This document shows, piece after piece, positions 8,707-16,002 of a DNA stretch of 18,893 nucleotides. Position 1 is the first letter of the stretch. Each line of letters opens with the position of its first letter. Both the position numbers and the translations under genes were made by a program. Below the pieces are notes generated by a model, which had not been told where the DNA came from, ran no database searches, and saw only the letters and a program-made list of their open reading frames with translations. This DNA is from Bacteroidota bacterium. Its GTDB lineage: Bacteria > Bacteroidota > Bacteroidia > Flavobacteriales_F > PHOS-HE28. Location of the stretch: assembly GCA_963169595.1 (NCBI GenBank), contig CAUJFM010000092.1, positions 1 through 18,893 of the forward strand, read 5' to 3'.

Positions 8707-9333
8707 TCACCTCCTGTAGACAAGCATCAGGTCCGTCACGGCCGTGCCATGGGGTGATGTGTAGCTGGTCCTCTCCGTCACCTCAGGCACCAGACCCGCA
8801 GCGCACAATATCGCGTCCAGATCCCGGGCGCGGTGGTAGTTCATCATGATACGTTGTTCCTCCGAAGGGCCTTCCCAACCGCTTTTGGACGGATCATCCT
8901 CCATGGTGCTCAGGTACAGGGCCCCGCCGGGCAGCAGGATCGAGGCTGCGTCGCGGATGAACCTGGCCGCAGCCTGTTGGTCCAAATAGGGTAGGCCGAA
9001 CGCACAGACGATCCCGTGGAAGGCGGGCTCCATCCTCCCGACCTCCCGCATGTCCATGAGCTTGTGCTCCACTTCGGGCACGCTACGCCGGGCCACCTCC
9101 AGCATTTCGGGTGCGAGGTCCGTGGCCCATATCCTGAGGTCCGGGCGCTGGTCGATGAGGTAGCGGGTCACGTTCCCCGGTCCACAGGCCAGTTCCAGCA
9201 CGTGTGCGCCCTTGGGCATCAGAGCCAGGAAGCGGTCCAATGAAGCCTTGTAGCGCCCCACATCGGCGTACTTCAGCGCATAGGCTTCGGCATGCTCACC
9301 GAAGATGCGGACGGCCCGCAGCGCAGGGTCCAT
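8707..9333 (-). CDS. Class I SAM-dependent methyltransferase
   Basis: The product has 208 residues starting at ATG 9333. Motif I is clear (VLELACGPGNVTRYL, residues about 45-59), followed by the acidic end of strand 2 (IWATDLAPEML), a motif-II-like acidic stretch (VEHKLMDMRE), and motif III (LLPGGALYLSTME). It therefore carries a Rossmann-fold methyltransferase domain of the Methyltransf_11/25 type that uses S-adenosylmethionine. The substrate cannot be assigned, and there are no extra recognition domains. The stop of the upstream ridA-like gene is 23 bp away, consistent with co-transcription. Confidence 0.85.
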   Translation of the reverse strand: MDPALRAVRIFGEHAEAYALKYADVGRYKASLDRFLALMPKGAHVLELACGPGNVTRYLIDQRPDLRIWATDLAPEMLEVARRSVPEVEHKLMDMREVGRMEPAFHGIVCAFGLPYLDQQAAARFIRDAASILLPGGALYLSTMEDDPSKSGWEGPSEEQRIMMNYHRARDLDAILCAAGLVPEVTERTSYTSPHGTAVTDLMLVYRR

Positions 9334-9356
9334 GCACGCGAACGATCCAGCAGCGA

Positions 9357-9740
9357 TCAGCGCCGCATCAAGGCGATGCCGCTGATCTCCAGGTTCACCC
9401 CACGCGGCAGTGCGCTCACGGCCACCGTTTCACGCGCGGGAGGATCACCCTTGAAGCACGCCTGATAGACCGAGCTCACCGTGGCGTAATACTCCAGGCT
9501 GGTGAGGTAGATGGTGCATTTCACCAGATCATCATAGGTGAGCCCCGCTTTTTCCAGGACCTCCCCGATGTTCTGCATCACCTGCTGAGCTTCCTGCTCG
9601 ATGGTGTCGTTCATGATCATGCGGGTGCCCTTCACCGTGGCGATCTGCCCGCTGATGAACAGGAAACCGTTGGCCTCCACAGCGGCCGTGAAGGGGGAGT
9701 AGCCTTCCAGCTTCTCGTCGAGATGGATGGAACGTTTCAT
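9357..9740 (-). CDS. ridA: RidA family (YjgF/YER057c/UK114) enamine/imine deaminase
   Basis: The product is 127 residues from ATG 9740, the usual family length; an in-frame upstream extension runs into the neighbouring gene and is ignored. RidA proteins form trimers in the cytosol and hydrolyse reactive 2-aminoacrylate-type enamines and imines made by PLP enzymes to 2-keto acids and ammonia. Key positions are present: Arg103 in PARETVAVSALPRG aligns with the carboxylate-binding Arg105 of the E. coli enzyme, and Glu118 in NLEISGIAL aligns with its Glu120. The GFLFISGQIA strand is also typical. It sits in the middle of the leftward gene series, 23 bp before the methyltransferase gene. Confidence 0.88.
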   Translation of the reverse strand: MKRSIHLDEKLEGYSPFTAAVEANGFLFISGQIATVKGTRMIMNDTIEQEAQQVMQNIGEVLEKAGLTYDDLVKCTIYLTSLEYYATVSSVYQACFKGDPPARETVAVSALPRGVNLEISGIALMRR

Positions 9741-9822
9741 CGGTTGTTCGGTGCGGTATGATGACCGCGATGCTGCGAAGATGCGAAGGAACCGGTATGG
9801 TCCGACGATCCACGGCCACACC

Positions 9823-10224
9823 TCATGCCCCTCGCCGCGATAGGCGCCAACCCAGCCAGGCCATGGGCAGGTAGGCCACCACCAGATCGGCCGCAATGAA
9901 CCAGGTCGGTGCGGGGATCAGGAACGCGGCCGCGACCCCACCGAGCAGATGCAACCCACCTACGATGAGGGCCATCGACCGGCTGTGGTGGGCTGCGAGG
10001 AGGGCCGCGATCAGGCCGCCGATCAGGGAGGGCAGGGCATGCGCCACGAACGGGGAGAGGTAGTGGACCGGCTGAAGCAGGTGATAAGTATCCGCGTTGG
10101 TGGGGTCAAAGCCCTCGGGGGTGGCGATCACGTTCATCATCTGGCCCAGCAGCAGGCCGTTCAAGAACAGGCAGACCGATGCGCCGATGAGCACGGCGAG
10201 GATATTGCGCAGGATGGGGTTCAT
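9823..10224 (-). CDS. Conserved small membrane protein, function unknown
   Basis: The product is 133 residues from ATG 10224. The frame can be extended to a TTG at 10260, but the ATG start gives MNPILRNILAVLIG, directly at the first membrane helix. Four hydrophobic helices are visible at about residues 4-26, 57-76, 81-101 and 105-125. Between helices 1 and 2 is a conserved-looking soluble loop (TPEGFDPTNAD, then LLQPVHYLSPFVAHALPSLIGG). I recall similar uncharacterised proteins in other Bacteroidota with the same PxxWF...AYxPMAxLG ending, but no function is known to me. Its start lies 32 bp after the stop of the S1 protein gene, in line with an operon. Confidence 0.65.
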   Translation of the reverse strand: MNPILRNILAVLIGASVCLFLNGLLLGQMMNVIATPEGFDPTNADTYHLLQPVHYLSPFVAHALPSLIGGLIAALLAAHHSRSMALIVGGLHLLGGVAAAFLIPAPTWFIAADLVVAYLPMAWLGWRLSRRGA

Positions 10225-10256
10225 GATGGGAGATGTTAAGGGGTCGGTCTGCTCGT

Positions 10257-11096
10257 TCAACGCCCGCCGATCCAGACGATGCCATCGTCCTCCAACCGGA
10301 CCAGTCGTTCGCGGTACAAGGTGCCCACCGCCTTCTTGAAGGCCTTTTTGCTGATGCCGAACTCCGCGTAGATCGCCTCCGTGGAGCTCTTGTCTGTGAA
10401 GGGCAGGAAGCCCCGTCCCGACCGCAGGCGTTTGATCAGCAGTTCCACGTTGGCGTCGTTGTACTGACGGAACCCGATGGGCTGCAGGGTGATGTCCAGC
10501 TTGTGGTCCTCGCGGATATGCCGCACATAGCCCTTCAACCGGTCCCCGACGGAAACGGGCTTGAACACATCACTGGCATGCACCAGGCCGCGATGCCGTC
10601 CGTTCACCACCACGTCCAGCCCCAGATCACTTCGATCGAACACGATCAGGTCCACCTTTTCCTGCTCCTCCACCCGCAGGTCGCGGTTGTCCAGGAAATC
10701 CTCCACACGCGTGCTGGCATAGAGCCCATGCTCGCGGTCATGCGCCACGCGCACCAGGGCCCAGCGCCCCTCCTGCAACGGCCGCTCCTGCTCACTGGCA
10801 GGGACGAACAGGTCCGGCTTCAGGCCCCAATCCAGGTAGGCCCCTTCACACCCCGCATGCAGCACGCGGAACATGGCGAACTGCCCCACTGTGGCCTTGG
10901 GGACCCTGGTGGTGGCCACCAGTCTGCCCTGGTCATCGCGCAGCACGAAGACCCGGACCGACTTGTCATCGCGCACGCCGGTGGGCAGCTTGGCTTCGGG
11001 ATAGAGCGCCTCATTGCCCTCGCCGTCGGCCAATACCCAGCCTTCGGTGGTGTGTCGGCGAACGAAGAGGTCCTGAACGTGGCCTGGGCGGATCAT
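10257..11096 (-). CDS. cvfB: CvfB/YitL-type S1 RNA-binding protein
   Basis: The product is 279 residues starting at ATG 11096. The architecture matches the CvfB family: OB/S1-like units in the first two-thirds (GAYLDWGLKPDLFVPASEQ, then VVVNGRHRGLVHASDVFKPVSVGDRLKGYVRHI) and a C-terminal winged-helix domain (IYAEFGISKKAFKKAVGTLYRERLVRLEDDGIVWI). In Staphylococcus, CvfB is a conserved virulence regulator B that binds RNA; homologues are broadly distributed in Bacteroidota with a presumed post-transcriptional role. It lies 16 bp downstream of the DinB-like stop and upstream of the small membrane protein gene. The symbol is given by family similarity, not by demonstrated function here. Confidence 0.87.
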   Translation of the reverse strand: MIRPGHVQDLFVRRHTTEGWVLADGEGNEALYPEAKLPTGVRDDKSVRVFVLRDDQGRLVATTRVPKATVGQFAMFRVLHAGCEGAYLDWGLKPDLFVPASEQERPLQEGRWALVRVAHDREHGLYASTRVEDFLDNRDLRVEEQEKVDLIVFDRSDLGLDVVVNGRHRGLVHASDVFKPVSVGDRLKGYVRHIREDHKLDITLQPIGFRQYNDANVELLIKRLRSGRGFLPFTDKSSTEAIYAEFGISKKAFKKAVGTLYRERLVRLEDDGIVWIGGR

Positions 11097-11112
11097 GCGA
11101 CCAAGGTAGGCG

Positions 11113-11649
11113 CTACCAGGTGCCGGCGTAGTCCAGCGGCACGGTGGTGTTCGCCTTCAGGTAAGCGTAGCGCAGGTTGATCAGCTGGCGGATGTGGTGC
11201 AGGTCATGCGCCACCCAATTGGTGAGCAGCAGTTCGCAGCTCACCGGCCCCACCTTGGGGTGTACATACGCGTTGGTCCACGGTGCATGCTCCAGGCCGC
11301 GCAGCCATTCCACCGAGCGTGTTCGCTCCTCCAGGAAGCCGCGCAGGGTGGCCGTGAAGTCCTGCTCCAGGTAACGGCGCTCGGCCACCCAGGCAGCCGG
11401 GTCGATCTTGGGCCATGGGGATCCCGGTTCCTCCAAGGTGGACCGGAGCCGGGCCCGGAAATCCTCGCGCTCCTCATCGTACAGGTGACAGACCACCTCC
11501 AGCGGACACCATTTCTCCGGTGCCGGCTTCCATGTGATCTCGGCGGGAGATAGGTCCTGTAGGAGTGCCTTGAACACGCTACCGTGGCGCTCAAGCTGGG
11601 CAAAGAGCAGGGGACGTTCCACGCCGTGAAGTTCGGCCGATCGGCACAC
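11113..11649 (-). CDS. DinB superfamily protein (putative metal-dependent)
   Basis: No ATG lies at the start of this frame: it opens with GTG at 11649 (178 residues) and has a second GTG at 11622 that gives a 169-residue protein beginning with the family-like ERPLLFAQLERH. Either start is possible. DinB/DUF664 four-helix bundles bind a divalent metal through three His residues, here in the CHLYDEE and HDLHHIRQL motifs, with TWKPAPEKWCPLEVVCHL typical of the first helices. Some members are thiol-dependent transferases (the BstA/YfiT/DinB group); this member's reaction is unknown. It is followed after 16 bp by the CvfB-like gene. Confidence 0.8.
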   Translation of the reverse strand: MCRSAELHGVERPLLFAQLERHGSVFKALLQDLSPAEITWKPAPEKWCPLEVVCHLYDEEREDFRARLRSTLEEPGSPWPKIDPAAWVAERRYLEQDFTATLRGFLEERTRSVEWLRGLEHAPWTNAYVHPKVGPVSCELLLTNWVAHDLHHIRQLINLRYAYLKANTTVPLDYAGTW

Positions 11650-11666
11650 CGATCATCCCAACAGGG

Positions 11667-11999
11667 CTATCCCCAGTGCCCGCCCAGGTCCGGTGTGGCC
11701 AACCAGGCCAGGCCCGTGGCCAACAGAAGCAAAAGCACCAGCGCGAGGTGGGTGCTCCGCCAGATGCTCCAGAACGCTGACCAGCGGAGCATGCGGCTCA
11801 GCCACCAGTATACCGGATAGGCCAGTTGGCCAATGAGCAGGTAGAACTCCGGTTGCCCATCCAGTTCATGCCACCAACGCAGGAAATCGTCCTCTGGAGG
11901 ATATCCATACCCCACATGGTCCAGTACCCACCAGAGCCAGAAGCCACCGACCAATGCAACCGTGAACAATACCTGCAGCAGCCGGTGTAGGTGCAACAT
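11667..11999 (-). CDS. Small tryptophan-rich membrane protein, function unknown
   Basis: The product is 110 residues with three hydrophobic stretches (about residues 6-26, 50-68 and 80-102) separated by a loop rich in acidic and Trp residues (PPEDDFLRWWHELDG). I do not recognise a family. Helix 2 (FYLLIGQLAYPVYWWLSRMLRW) and its following helix resemble the protein encoded at 12488-12811, so the two may be diverged paralogues. It is probably the first gene of the leftward series, 17 bp before the DinB-like GTG start. A CACGTTCA sequence shortly before its ATG resembles the TAnnTTCA box seen at other genes here. Confidence 0.6.
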   Translation of the reverse strand: MLHLHRLLQVLFTVALVGGFWLWWVLDHVGYGYPPEDDFLRWWHELDGQPEFYLLIGQLAYPVYWWLSRMLRWSAFWSIWRSTHLALVLLLLLATGLAWLATPDLGGHWG

Positions 12000-12124
12000 G
12001 GGTCGGTGAACGTGCGGTTGGCGGCAGTGTTGTGCTGGCTCCGGTAGGATATGCCTCTGGCCGCTTACCGATCGTGCTTTAACCGGCGCTGTCAGGTATC
12101 AGCTTCCACGTTCACCAGGACCGG

Positions 12125-12132
12125 TACATTCG
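12125..12132 (+). promoter_or_regulatory. Candidate -7 element (TACATTCG) of yjdM
   Basis: TACATTCG is one mismatch from the Bacteroidetes TAnnTTTG element and ends 8 bp before the ATG at 12141, which supports that ATG over the in-frame one at 12051. No TTG is found at the expected -33 position. Confidence 0.4.
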
Positions 12133-12140
12133 CCGCCGTC

Positions 12141-12479
12141 ATGCCAGATACAAAGCCCTGTCCCGAATGCCGCTCCACCATCACCTATCCCACGGGCACC
12201 TCGTGGATGTGCGGTGAGTGCGGCCATGAATGGAATCCGGAGGAGGTGGCCGCCGCCGAGGCGGGTCCCGTGATCAAGGACGCCAACGGCAACGTGCTGA
12301 AGGATGGTGATGATGTGGTGGTGATCAAGGACCTGCCGGTGAAGGGCATGCCCAAGCCGGTGAAGGCCGGCACCAAGGTGAAGAACATCCGGCTGGTGGA
12401 AGGCGACCATGACATCGACTGCCGTATCGACGGCTTCGGCGCCATGGGGCTGAAGAGCATCTACGTGCGCAAGGCCTGA
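12141..12479 (+). CDS. yjdM: YjdM/PhnA family zinc-ribbon protein
   Basis: The product is 112 residues, the usual family length, from ATG 12141; an in-frame ATG at 12051 would add 30 unrelated residues upstream of the ribbon. The N-terminus is a zinc ribbon with Cys pairs CPEC and CGEC (residues about 7-10 and 24-27), followed by the strongly conserved C-terminal domain (KDANGNVLKDGDDV, KAGTKVKNIRLVEGDHDIDC, GLKSIYVRKA). The E. coli homologue YjdM was formerly called PhnA because it lies beside the phosphonate operon; it is not phosphonoacetate hydrolase and its activity is unproven. No phosphonate genes are present here. The gene stands alone, converging on the small membrane protein gene with 8 bp between the stops. 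Confidence 0.93.
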   Translation: MPDTKPCPECRSTITYPTGTSWMCGECGHEWNPEEVAAAEAGPVIKDANGNVLKDGDDVVVIKDLPVKGMPKPVKAGTKVKNIRLVEGDHDIDCRIDGFGAMGLKSIYVRKA

Positions 12480-12487
12480 GGCCAGGC

Positions 12488-12811
12488 TCATCCGAGCGGG
12501 TCGGTCATCCAGCGCGCATAGAACAGGTAGCTGACCAGGATCAGCAGGGTCACGGTGATGGTGAGCTGAACGCCGCGCAGCCATACCCACCCCAACCCCC
12601 ACACGCGCCGCACCGTGGCCAGCCAGAAGAGGGGATAGGTGGCCGTGAGCAGGAAGGCCCAATTGTCGCCCACCGTGCCCGAGAACTGGTACCAGAGCTG
12701 CCCCTGAGGCACATCGAGCACCAGGGTGCGCAGGATGTGCGCGCACAGGTGCAGGGCGAACAGCAACACGACGAGGTAGATGACCTGAACGGTCCGGAGG
12801 TTGCGCATCAT
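12488..12811 (-). CDS. Small membrane protein, function unknown
   Basis: The product is 107 residues from ATG 12811 (a second ATG at 12808 is equally possible). The longer upstream frame to 12949 is Pro/Arg-rich and would precede the candidate promoter. Three hydrophobic helices are visible at about residues 8-30, 50-66 and 78-99, with a short loop before the second (VPQGQLWYQFSGTVGDNW). The stretch WAFLLTATYPLFWLATVRRVWG resembles the second helix of the protein at 11667-11999. No family was recognised. It is divergent from the propeller protein gene. Confidence 0.6.
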   Translation of the reverse strand: MMRNLRTVQVIYLVVLLFALHLCAHILRTLVLDVPQGQLWYQFSGTVGDNWAFLLTATYPLFWLATVRRVWGLGWVWLRGVQLTITVTLLILVSYLFYARWMTDPLG

Positions 12812-12820
12812 GGCTCCGCG

Positions 12821-12828
12821 TGAAGATA
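12821..12828 (-). promoter_or_regulatory. Candidate -7 element (TATCTTCA)
   Basis: On the minus strand, TATCTTCA matches TAnnTTCA and ends 9 bp before the ATG at 12811 of the small membrane protein gene. It fits the pattern seen at 4821, 12125 and 12982. Confidence 0.3.
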
Positions 12829-12981
12829 GACGATAGGTGATGATGCCCCCCTTGGTTCGTTCAGGACATGTTCCCCCAGGGCCGTGTTCGCACCAATTGG
12901 GAGGCTGTTCGTGGGTGTTCCTGACCGGCCGGATCGAGCGATCACGCATTTGAAAAGTGGATGGGAAGAGCGCGCAAGTGT

Positions 12982-12989
12982 TAGCTTCA
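12982..12989 (+). promoter_or_regulatory. Candidate -7 element (TAGCTTCA)
   Basis: TAGCTTCA overlaps the possible ATG at 12989 and ends 17 bp before the ATG at 13007. If it is a real -7 element, transcription would start near 12995 and translation must begin at 13007. A TTTG at 12949-12952 is about 29 bp away, too far for a standard -33 element. Confidence 0.3.
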
Positions 12990-13006
12990 TGGCCAAACTC
13001 ATTCCC

Positions 13007-14656
13007 ATGAACCTTCGCGCCGGTCTGTTTCTGCTGCTTTTAGGCAAGGGTATGTTCGGTCACGCGCAAGGGCCGGAGTGGCAATGGGCACATGCGTTCG
13101 GGAGCGCCGGGGTGGATCAGGCCCGCGGGATCTGTGCGGATGGAAGCGGTAATTTCTTTGTTACGGGCTACTTCACTGGCAGCTCCATCTCCATCGGGGG
13201 CACCACCTTGGTGAATACGCAGACCAACAATTCCGCCGATCTTTTCCTGGCCAAGGTGGCCTCGGATGGCACCTTCCTCTGGGTGCAGCAGATCGGTGGC
13301 ACGGGCAGCCAGGCCGGCGTTTCCGTGGCCGCCACGCCCCAGGGGCAGGTGGTGCTGACGGGGACCTATGAGAACAGCATCACGGTCGGTTCCACCGGCC
13401 TGCTCAGCAATGGCGGGAGCGACGTCTTCGTGGCCAAGTTCACCGCGTCCGGAACGCCCATGTGGGCCACCACCATGGGCGGAGGGTCCGGGGACCAGGT
13501 CTCCGATGTTGCCGTGGGCGATGATGGAGTGGTGGCGGTGGTGGGCTCGTTCAACAGTGTCGTATTCGCCGCAGGCAACACCAACCTGCAGAACAACGAC
13601 CCGGGGGATGAGGACCTGTATGTGGTGACCTTGGACGTGTTCGGGGGCTTTCAATGGGCCATGAGCGCCGGTGGCACCTATGATGATGTGGCCCAGAGCG
13701 TGGCGATCGATGCGAGCGGTCACATCGTGGTCGGTGGCTATTTCGCCTGTGCCGCACTGGACCTGGGTGGCCAGACACTCACCAATGCGAACGACAACTA
13801 CAACGACCTGTTCCTGGCCAAGTACGATGCGGCCGGTGACCTGATCTGGGCCAAACGCGCCGGCGGCACACGCCACGAACGCATCTGGGGCGCGGGCATC
13901 CATGGCAATGGGGATATCGTCACCACCGGCTCCTTCATCGATGCGACCCTTGACCTGGACGGGACCGTGCTTACGAACACCACCACGGACCAATCGTGGT
14001 ATGACCTGTTCGTGGCGCGCTTCGATGGTGATGGAACGCTGATCTGGGCCCGCTCCGGTGGTGGGGTCTACGATGAGTTCGTTTCGGACCTGAGCGTGGA
14101 TGGGGACGGTAACACGGTCATCGTGGGTGAGTTCGACAGCCCGGCGCCCGTGTTCGGCGGTACCACCCTGACCCATGTGGACGACTACGATGCCTTCGCA
14201 GTGAAGTATGGTCCGGATGGGACAGCGCTTTGGGCCCGTGCTGCTGGCGGGGATGACGGGGACCGCGCACATGCCGTGGCTTGCGGGCAGAATGGCGAGG
14301 TGGGCGTGGCCGGTTACTTCAATAGCGACCCCTTCCAGGTCGGTGACCTGTCCCTCGGGAACAACATGGACAACGACCTCTGGCTCGGCCTGCTGGGCAG
14401 CCCAACAGGACTTGCCGAGCACCTCGATGAGCTTGGAGCCCGCGTCCATCCTTCGATCGGCACCGGTGAGGTGATGGTCACATCGGTGGTGCCGATGCAG
14501 TCCATCCGGGTGGTGGATGCATCCGGCCGCACGGTCCTGCACCGCTCGGTGAACGGCACCAACGCTTCCGTGGTGCTTGTCGCGCCAGGTGCCTATTCCA
14601 TCCGGGTCACCACCCACAAGGGCTCGGCCGTGCTTCGTGCGTTGGTGGTGCGCTAG
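13007..14656 (+). CDS. T9SS type A sorting-domain protein with seven-bladed (SBBP-like) propeller
   Basis: The product is 549 residues from ATG 13007, preferred because it gives a compact signal peptide (MNLRAGLFLLLLGKGMFGHAQ); an ATG at 12989 would add six residues. The body holds seven units of a common pattern, W-A/V-x3-G-G, then a variable strand, then G-x-V-x-V-x-G-x-F (examples: WAHAFGSAGVDQARGI, WAKRAGGTRHERIWG, WARAAGGDDGDRAHAV), which is the SBBP-type beta-propeller repeat. Seven repeats suggest one closed propeller. The last 75 residues form a type A sorting domain (IRVVDASGRTVLHRSV, VAPGAYSIRVTT) for export by the T9SS. No catalytic motif is visible. Role unknown; surface or released protein. 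It converges on the DUF1801-YdeI gene across 127 bp. Confidence 0.85.
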   Translation: MNLRAGLFLLLLGKGMFGHAQGPEWQWAHAFGSAGVDQARGICADGSGNFFVTGYFTGSSISIGGTTLVNTQTNNSADLFLAKVASDGTFLWVQQIGGTGSQAGVSVAATPQGQVVLTGTYENSITVGSTGLLSNGGSDVFVAKFTASGTPMWATTMGGGSGDQVSDVAVGDDGVVAVVGSFNSVVFAAGNTNLQNNDPGDEDLYVVTLDVFGGFQWAMSAGGTYDDVAQSVAIDASGHIVVGGYFACAALDLGGQTLTNANDNYNDLFLAKYDAAGDLIWAKRAGGTRHERIWGAGIHGNGDIVTTGSFIDATLDLDGTVLTNTTTDQSWYDLFVARFDGDGTLIWARSGGGVYDEFVSDLSVDGDGNTVIVGEFDSPAPVFGGTTLTHVDDYDAFAVKYGPDGTALWARAAGGDDGDRAHAVACGQNGEVGVAGYFNSDPFQVGDLSLGNNMDNDLWLGLLGSPTGLAEHLDELGARVHPSIGTGEVMVTSVVPMQSIRVVDASGRTVLHRSVNGTNASVVLVAPGAYSIRVTTHKGSAVLRALVVR

Positions 14657-14711
14657 GTGCCACCGCTCCGGACCCGCCGTTGTCATTCGCGTTCCCCGAG
14701 GTTCAACCGGT

Positions 14712-14727
14712 CGTGACCGGGGTCACG
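14712..14727. other. 16-bp perfect inverted repeat in convergent intergenic region
   Basis: CGTGACC-GG-GGTCACG is a perfect 7-bp inverted repeat with a 2-bp centre, placed between the convergent stops at 14656 and 14784. It could form the hairpin of a terminator (no T-tract follows) or be a dimeric regulator site. The rest of 14657-14783 shows no gene. Confidence 0.3.
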
Positions 14728-14783
14728 CAGGGCGAACTCCCGGATGCCGCTGGGCCTAGTACCATGCCCACCCATGGGGCGGT

Positions 14784-15848
14784 TCAATCGTTGAGCCCCT
14801 TGCCCGCCAGGATGCGGCCCACATGCTTCTCGATCCGCACCTCGCGGGTCTTGCTCTGCTTGGCACCGCCGAAGAACAACAGATAACCGCGCTGCCTTCC
14901 CGGGGTAAGCGCGTGGAACGCCTTCTTCAGTTCGGGCATCTGTTCCATCGCCTTGGCGAACTCCGCCGGCATGTCGAACTCCGCGGTCTTCTTCAGCAGC
15001 ACCTGATCCCCGGCCTGTTCCAGCGCGATGGCCTGTTGCATGTAGCTGCGGATCACCGGTGCCAGGTCCTTGATCTGCCGTTCACTGGTGAAGCGGATCT
15101 GCCTGGCACTCTGCACGTTGGCCGTCTGCTGCACCAACAGCTTGTGGTCATCCTTCAGCAGTGCGCCCTTGTGGAAGAGCAGCGCGCAATAGTCCTTGAA
15201 GCCGTGGATGAGGAAGATGTTCTTCCCCTTCAGCGTGTAGCACGGGTGGCCCCACTTCAGCTCCTCGGCGAGGCCGCTCTCCAGCGCCCGCTCCCGCAGT
15301 CGTGTGTAGCATTCCTGCCAGGGGCCTTCCTTGGCGAAGAACCACTCCACCTTGGGGTTCGGTCCGCTCCTGGGCGGTCCGCTGGGCGTGTGGGTGGACC
15401 AGCCCGGCAGGGCCGCCGCCTGCTTGATCCAGCTGACCAGCTGCTTTTCGTCCTCAATGCCGCCCTCGCGGATGTCGAGGTAGCGGGCGTTCGGGTCCTT
15501 GCTGGGGCCGCGCGGCAGCGGCTTCAACGACCGCCCTTGGAACCAGGTGATCCGCACGAATTGGGTGAAGACGTGCGTGGCCAGGAACCAGCCCTGACCT
15601 TCCACCCCGTAGAACGGGGAGTTCCACTTCACCGCCTTCTGCAGCTTGGGCACGTGCTGCTCGATCAGGGCATCCAGGCGCTCACCGATCGCGCGCTTCC
15701 AGCCGGGCATCGCGGCGATGTAGGCCTGCACGGGGGCGTTGCCATCGCCCTTGGGGATCTGTGGGTTGCCGCCGGAGAGGAGTTTCACGGACTTCGTCGT
15801 GGCCTTCTTGGAAGGCGAACGACCGCGTGTTCCTGGAGTCCTGGCCAT
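14784..15848 (-). CDS. Fusion of a DUF1801 (YdhG-like) domain with a YdeI/OmpD-associated family protein
   Basis: The product is 354 residues from ATG 15848; an in-frame ATG at 15923 would add 25 residues unlike either domain. After a basic, disordered-looking leader (residues 1-33), residues about 35-150 form a DUF1801 domain (VQAYIAAMPGWKRAIGERLDALI, AVKWNSPFYG). Residues about 166-354 match a whole YdeI-type protein: a second DUF1801-like unit (GLAEELKWGHPCYTLKGKN, HGFKDYCALLFHKGALLKD) and the C-terminal segment (PELKKAFHALTPGRQRGYLL, SKTREVRIEKHVGRILAGKG). YdeI-type proteins have been linked to antimicrobial-peptide resistance in Salmonella, and DUF1801 proteins are of unknown function. 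The two are usually separate genes; here they are joined by a Pro/Gly linker. A CAnnTTCG box lies upstream. Confidence 0.85.
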   Translation of the reverse strand: MARTPGTRGRSPSKKATTKSVKLLSGGNPQIPKGDGNAPVQAYIAAMPGWKRAIGERLDALIEQHVPKLQKAVKWNSPFYGVEGQGWFLATHVFTQFVRITWFQGRSLKPLPRGPSKDPNARYLDIREGGIEDEKQLVSWIKQAAALPGWSTHTPSGPPRSGPNPKVEWFFAKEGPWQECYTRLRERALESGLAEELKWGHPCYTLKGKNIFLIHGFKDYCALLFHKGALLKDDHKLLVQQTANVQSARQIRFTSERQIKDLAPVIRSYMQQAIALEQAGDQVLLKKTAEFDMPAEFAKAMEQMPELKKAFHALTPGRQRGYLLFFGGAKQSKTREVRIEKHVGRILAGKGLND

Positions 15849-15864
15849 GACAGTTCGGTTCCTG

Positions 15865-15872
15865 CGAAGTTG
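15865..15872 (-). promoter_or_regulatory. Candidate -7 element (CAACTTCG)
   Basis: On the minus strand, CAACTTCG differs from TAnnTTCG only in its first base and ends 16 bp before the ATG at 15848. This is weak taken alone. Confidence 0.22.
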
Positions 15873-16002
15873 ATGATCCAGCACTGACATCCATCCGGTG
15901 ATGTGACGGATGGTCCGTCGCAACCCCTACGGCGCCCGTTTGCAGGGGGAAGGAGGGGTTCAACGCACAGCACGGAAAAGCCGTTCCACGCATTTAATTA
16001 CG

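Noticed and set aside
10233..11180. Open frame of 315 codons on the plus strand
   Set aside because: Antisense to the CvfB-like gene, whose S1 and winged-helix domains are clear.
12141..12479. Phosphonoacetate hydrolase as the product of the phnA-like gene
   Set aside because: The name PhnA is shared, but the zinc ribbon and 112-residue length identify the YjdM family, which is unrelated to phosphonoacetate hydrolase.
12472..12487. GGCC-TGA-GGCC hairpin as a terminator between yjdM and the small membrane protein gene
   Set aside because: It is a 4-bp stem with a 3-nt loop overlapping the stop codon and lacks a T-tract; chance is likely at this GC content.
13040..14686. Open frame of 548 codons on the minus strand, opposite the propeller gene
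   Set aside because: Same artefact: low-complexity His/Gly/Ala-rich product opposite a well-supported T9SS protein.
14823..15887. Open frame of 354 codons on the plus strand, opposite the DUF1801-YdeI gene
   Set aside because: Leu/Arg/Gln-rich antisense translation with no domain; the minus strand encodes two recognisable domains.
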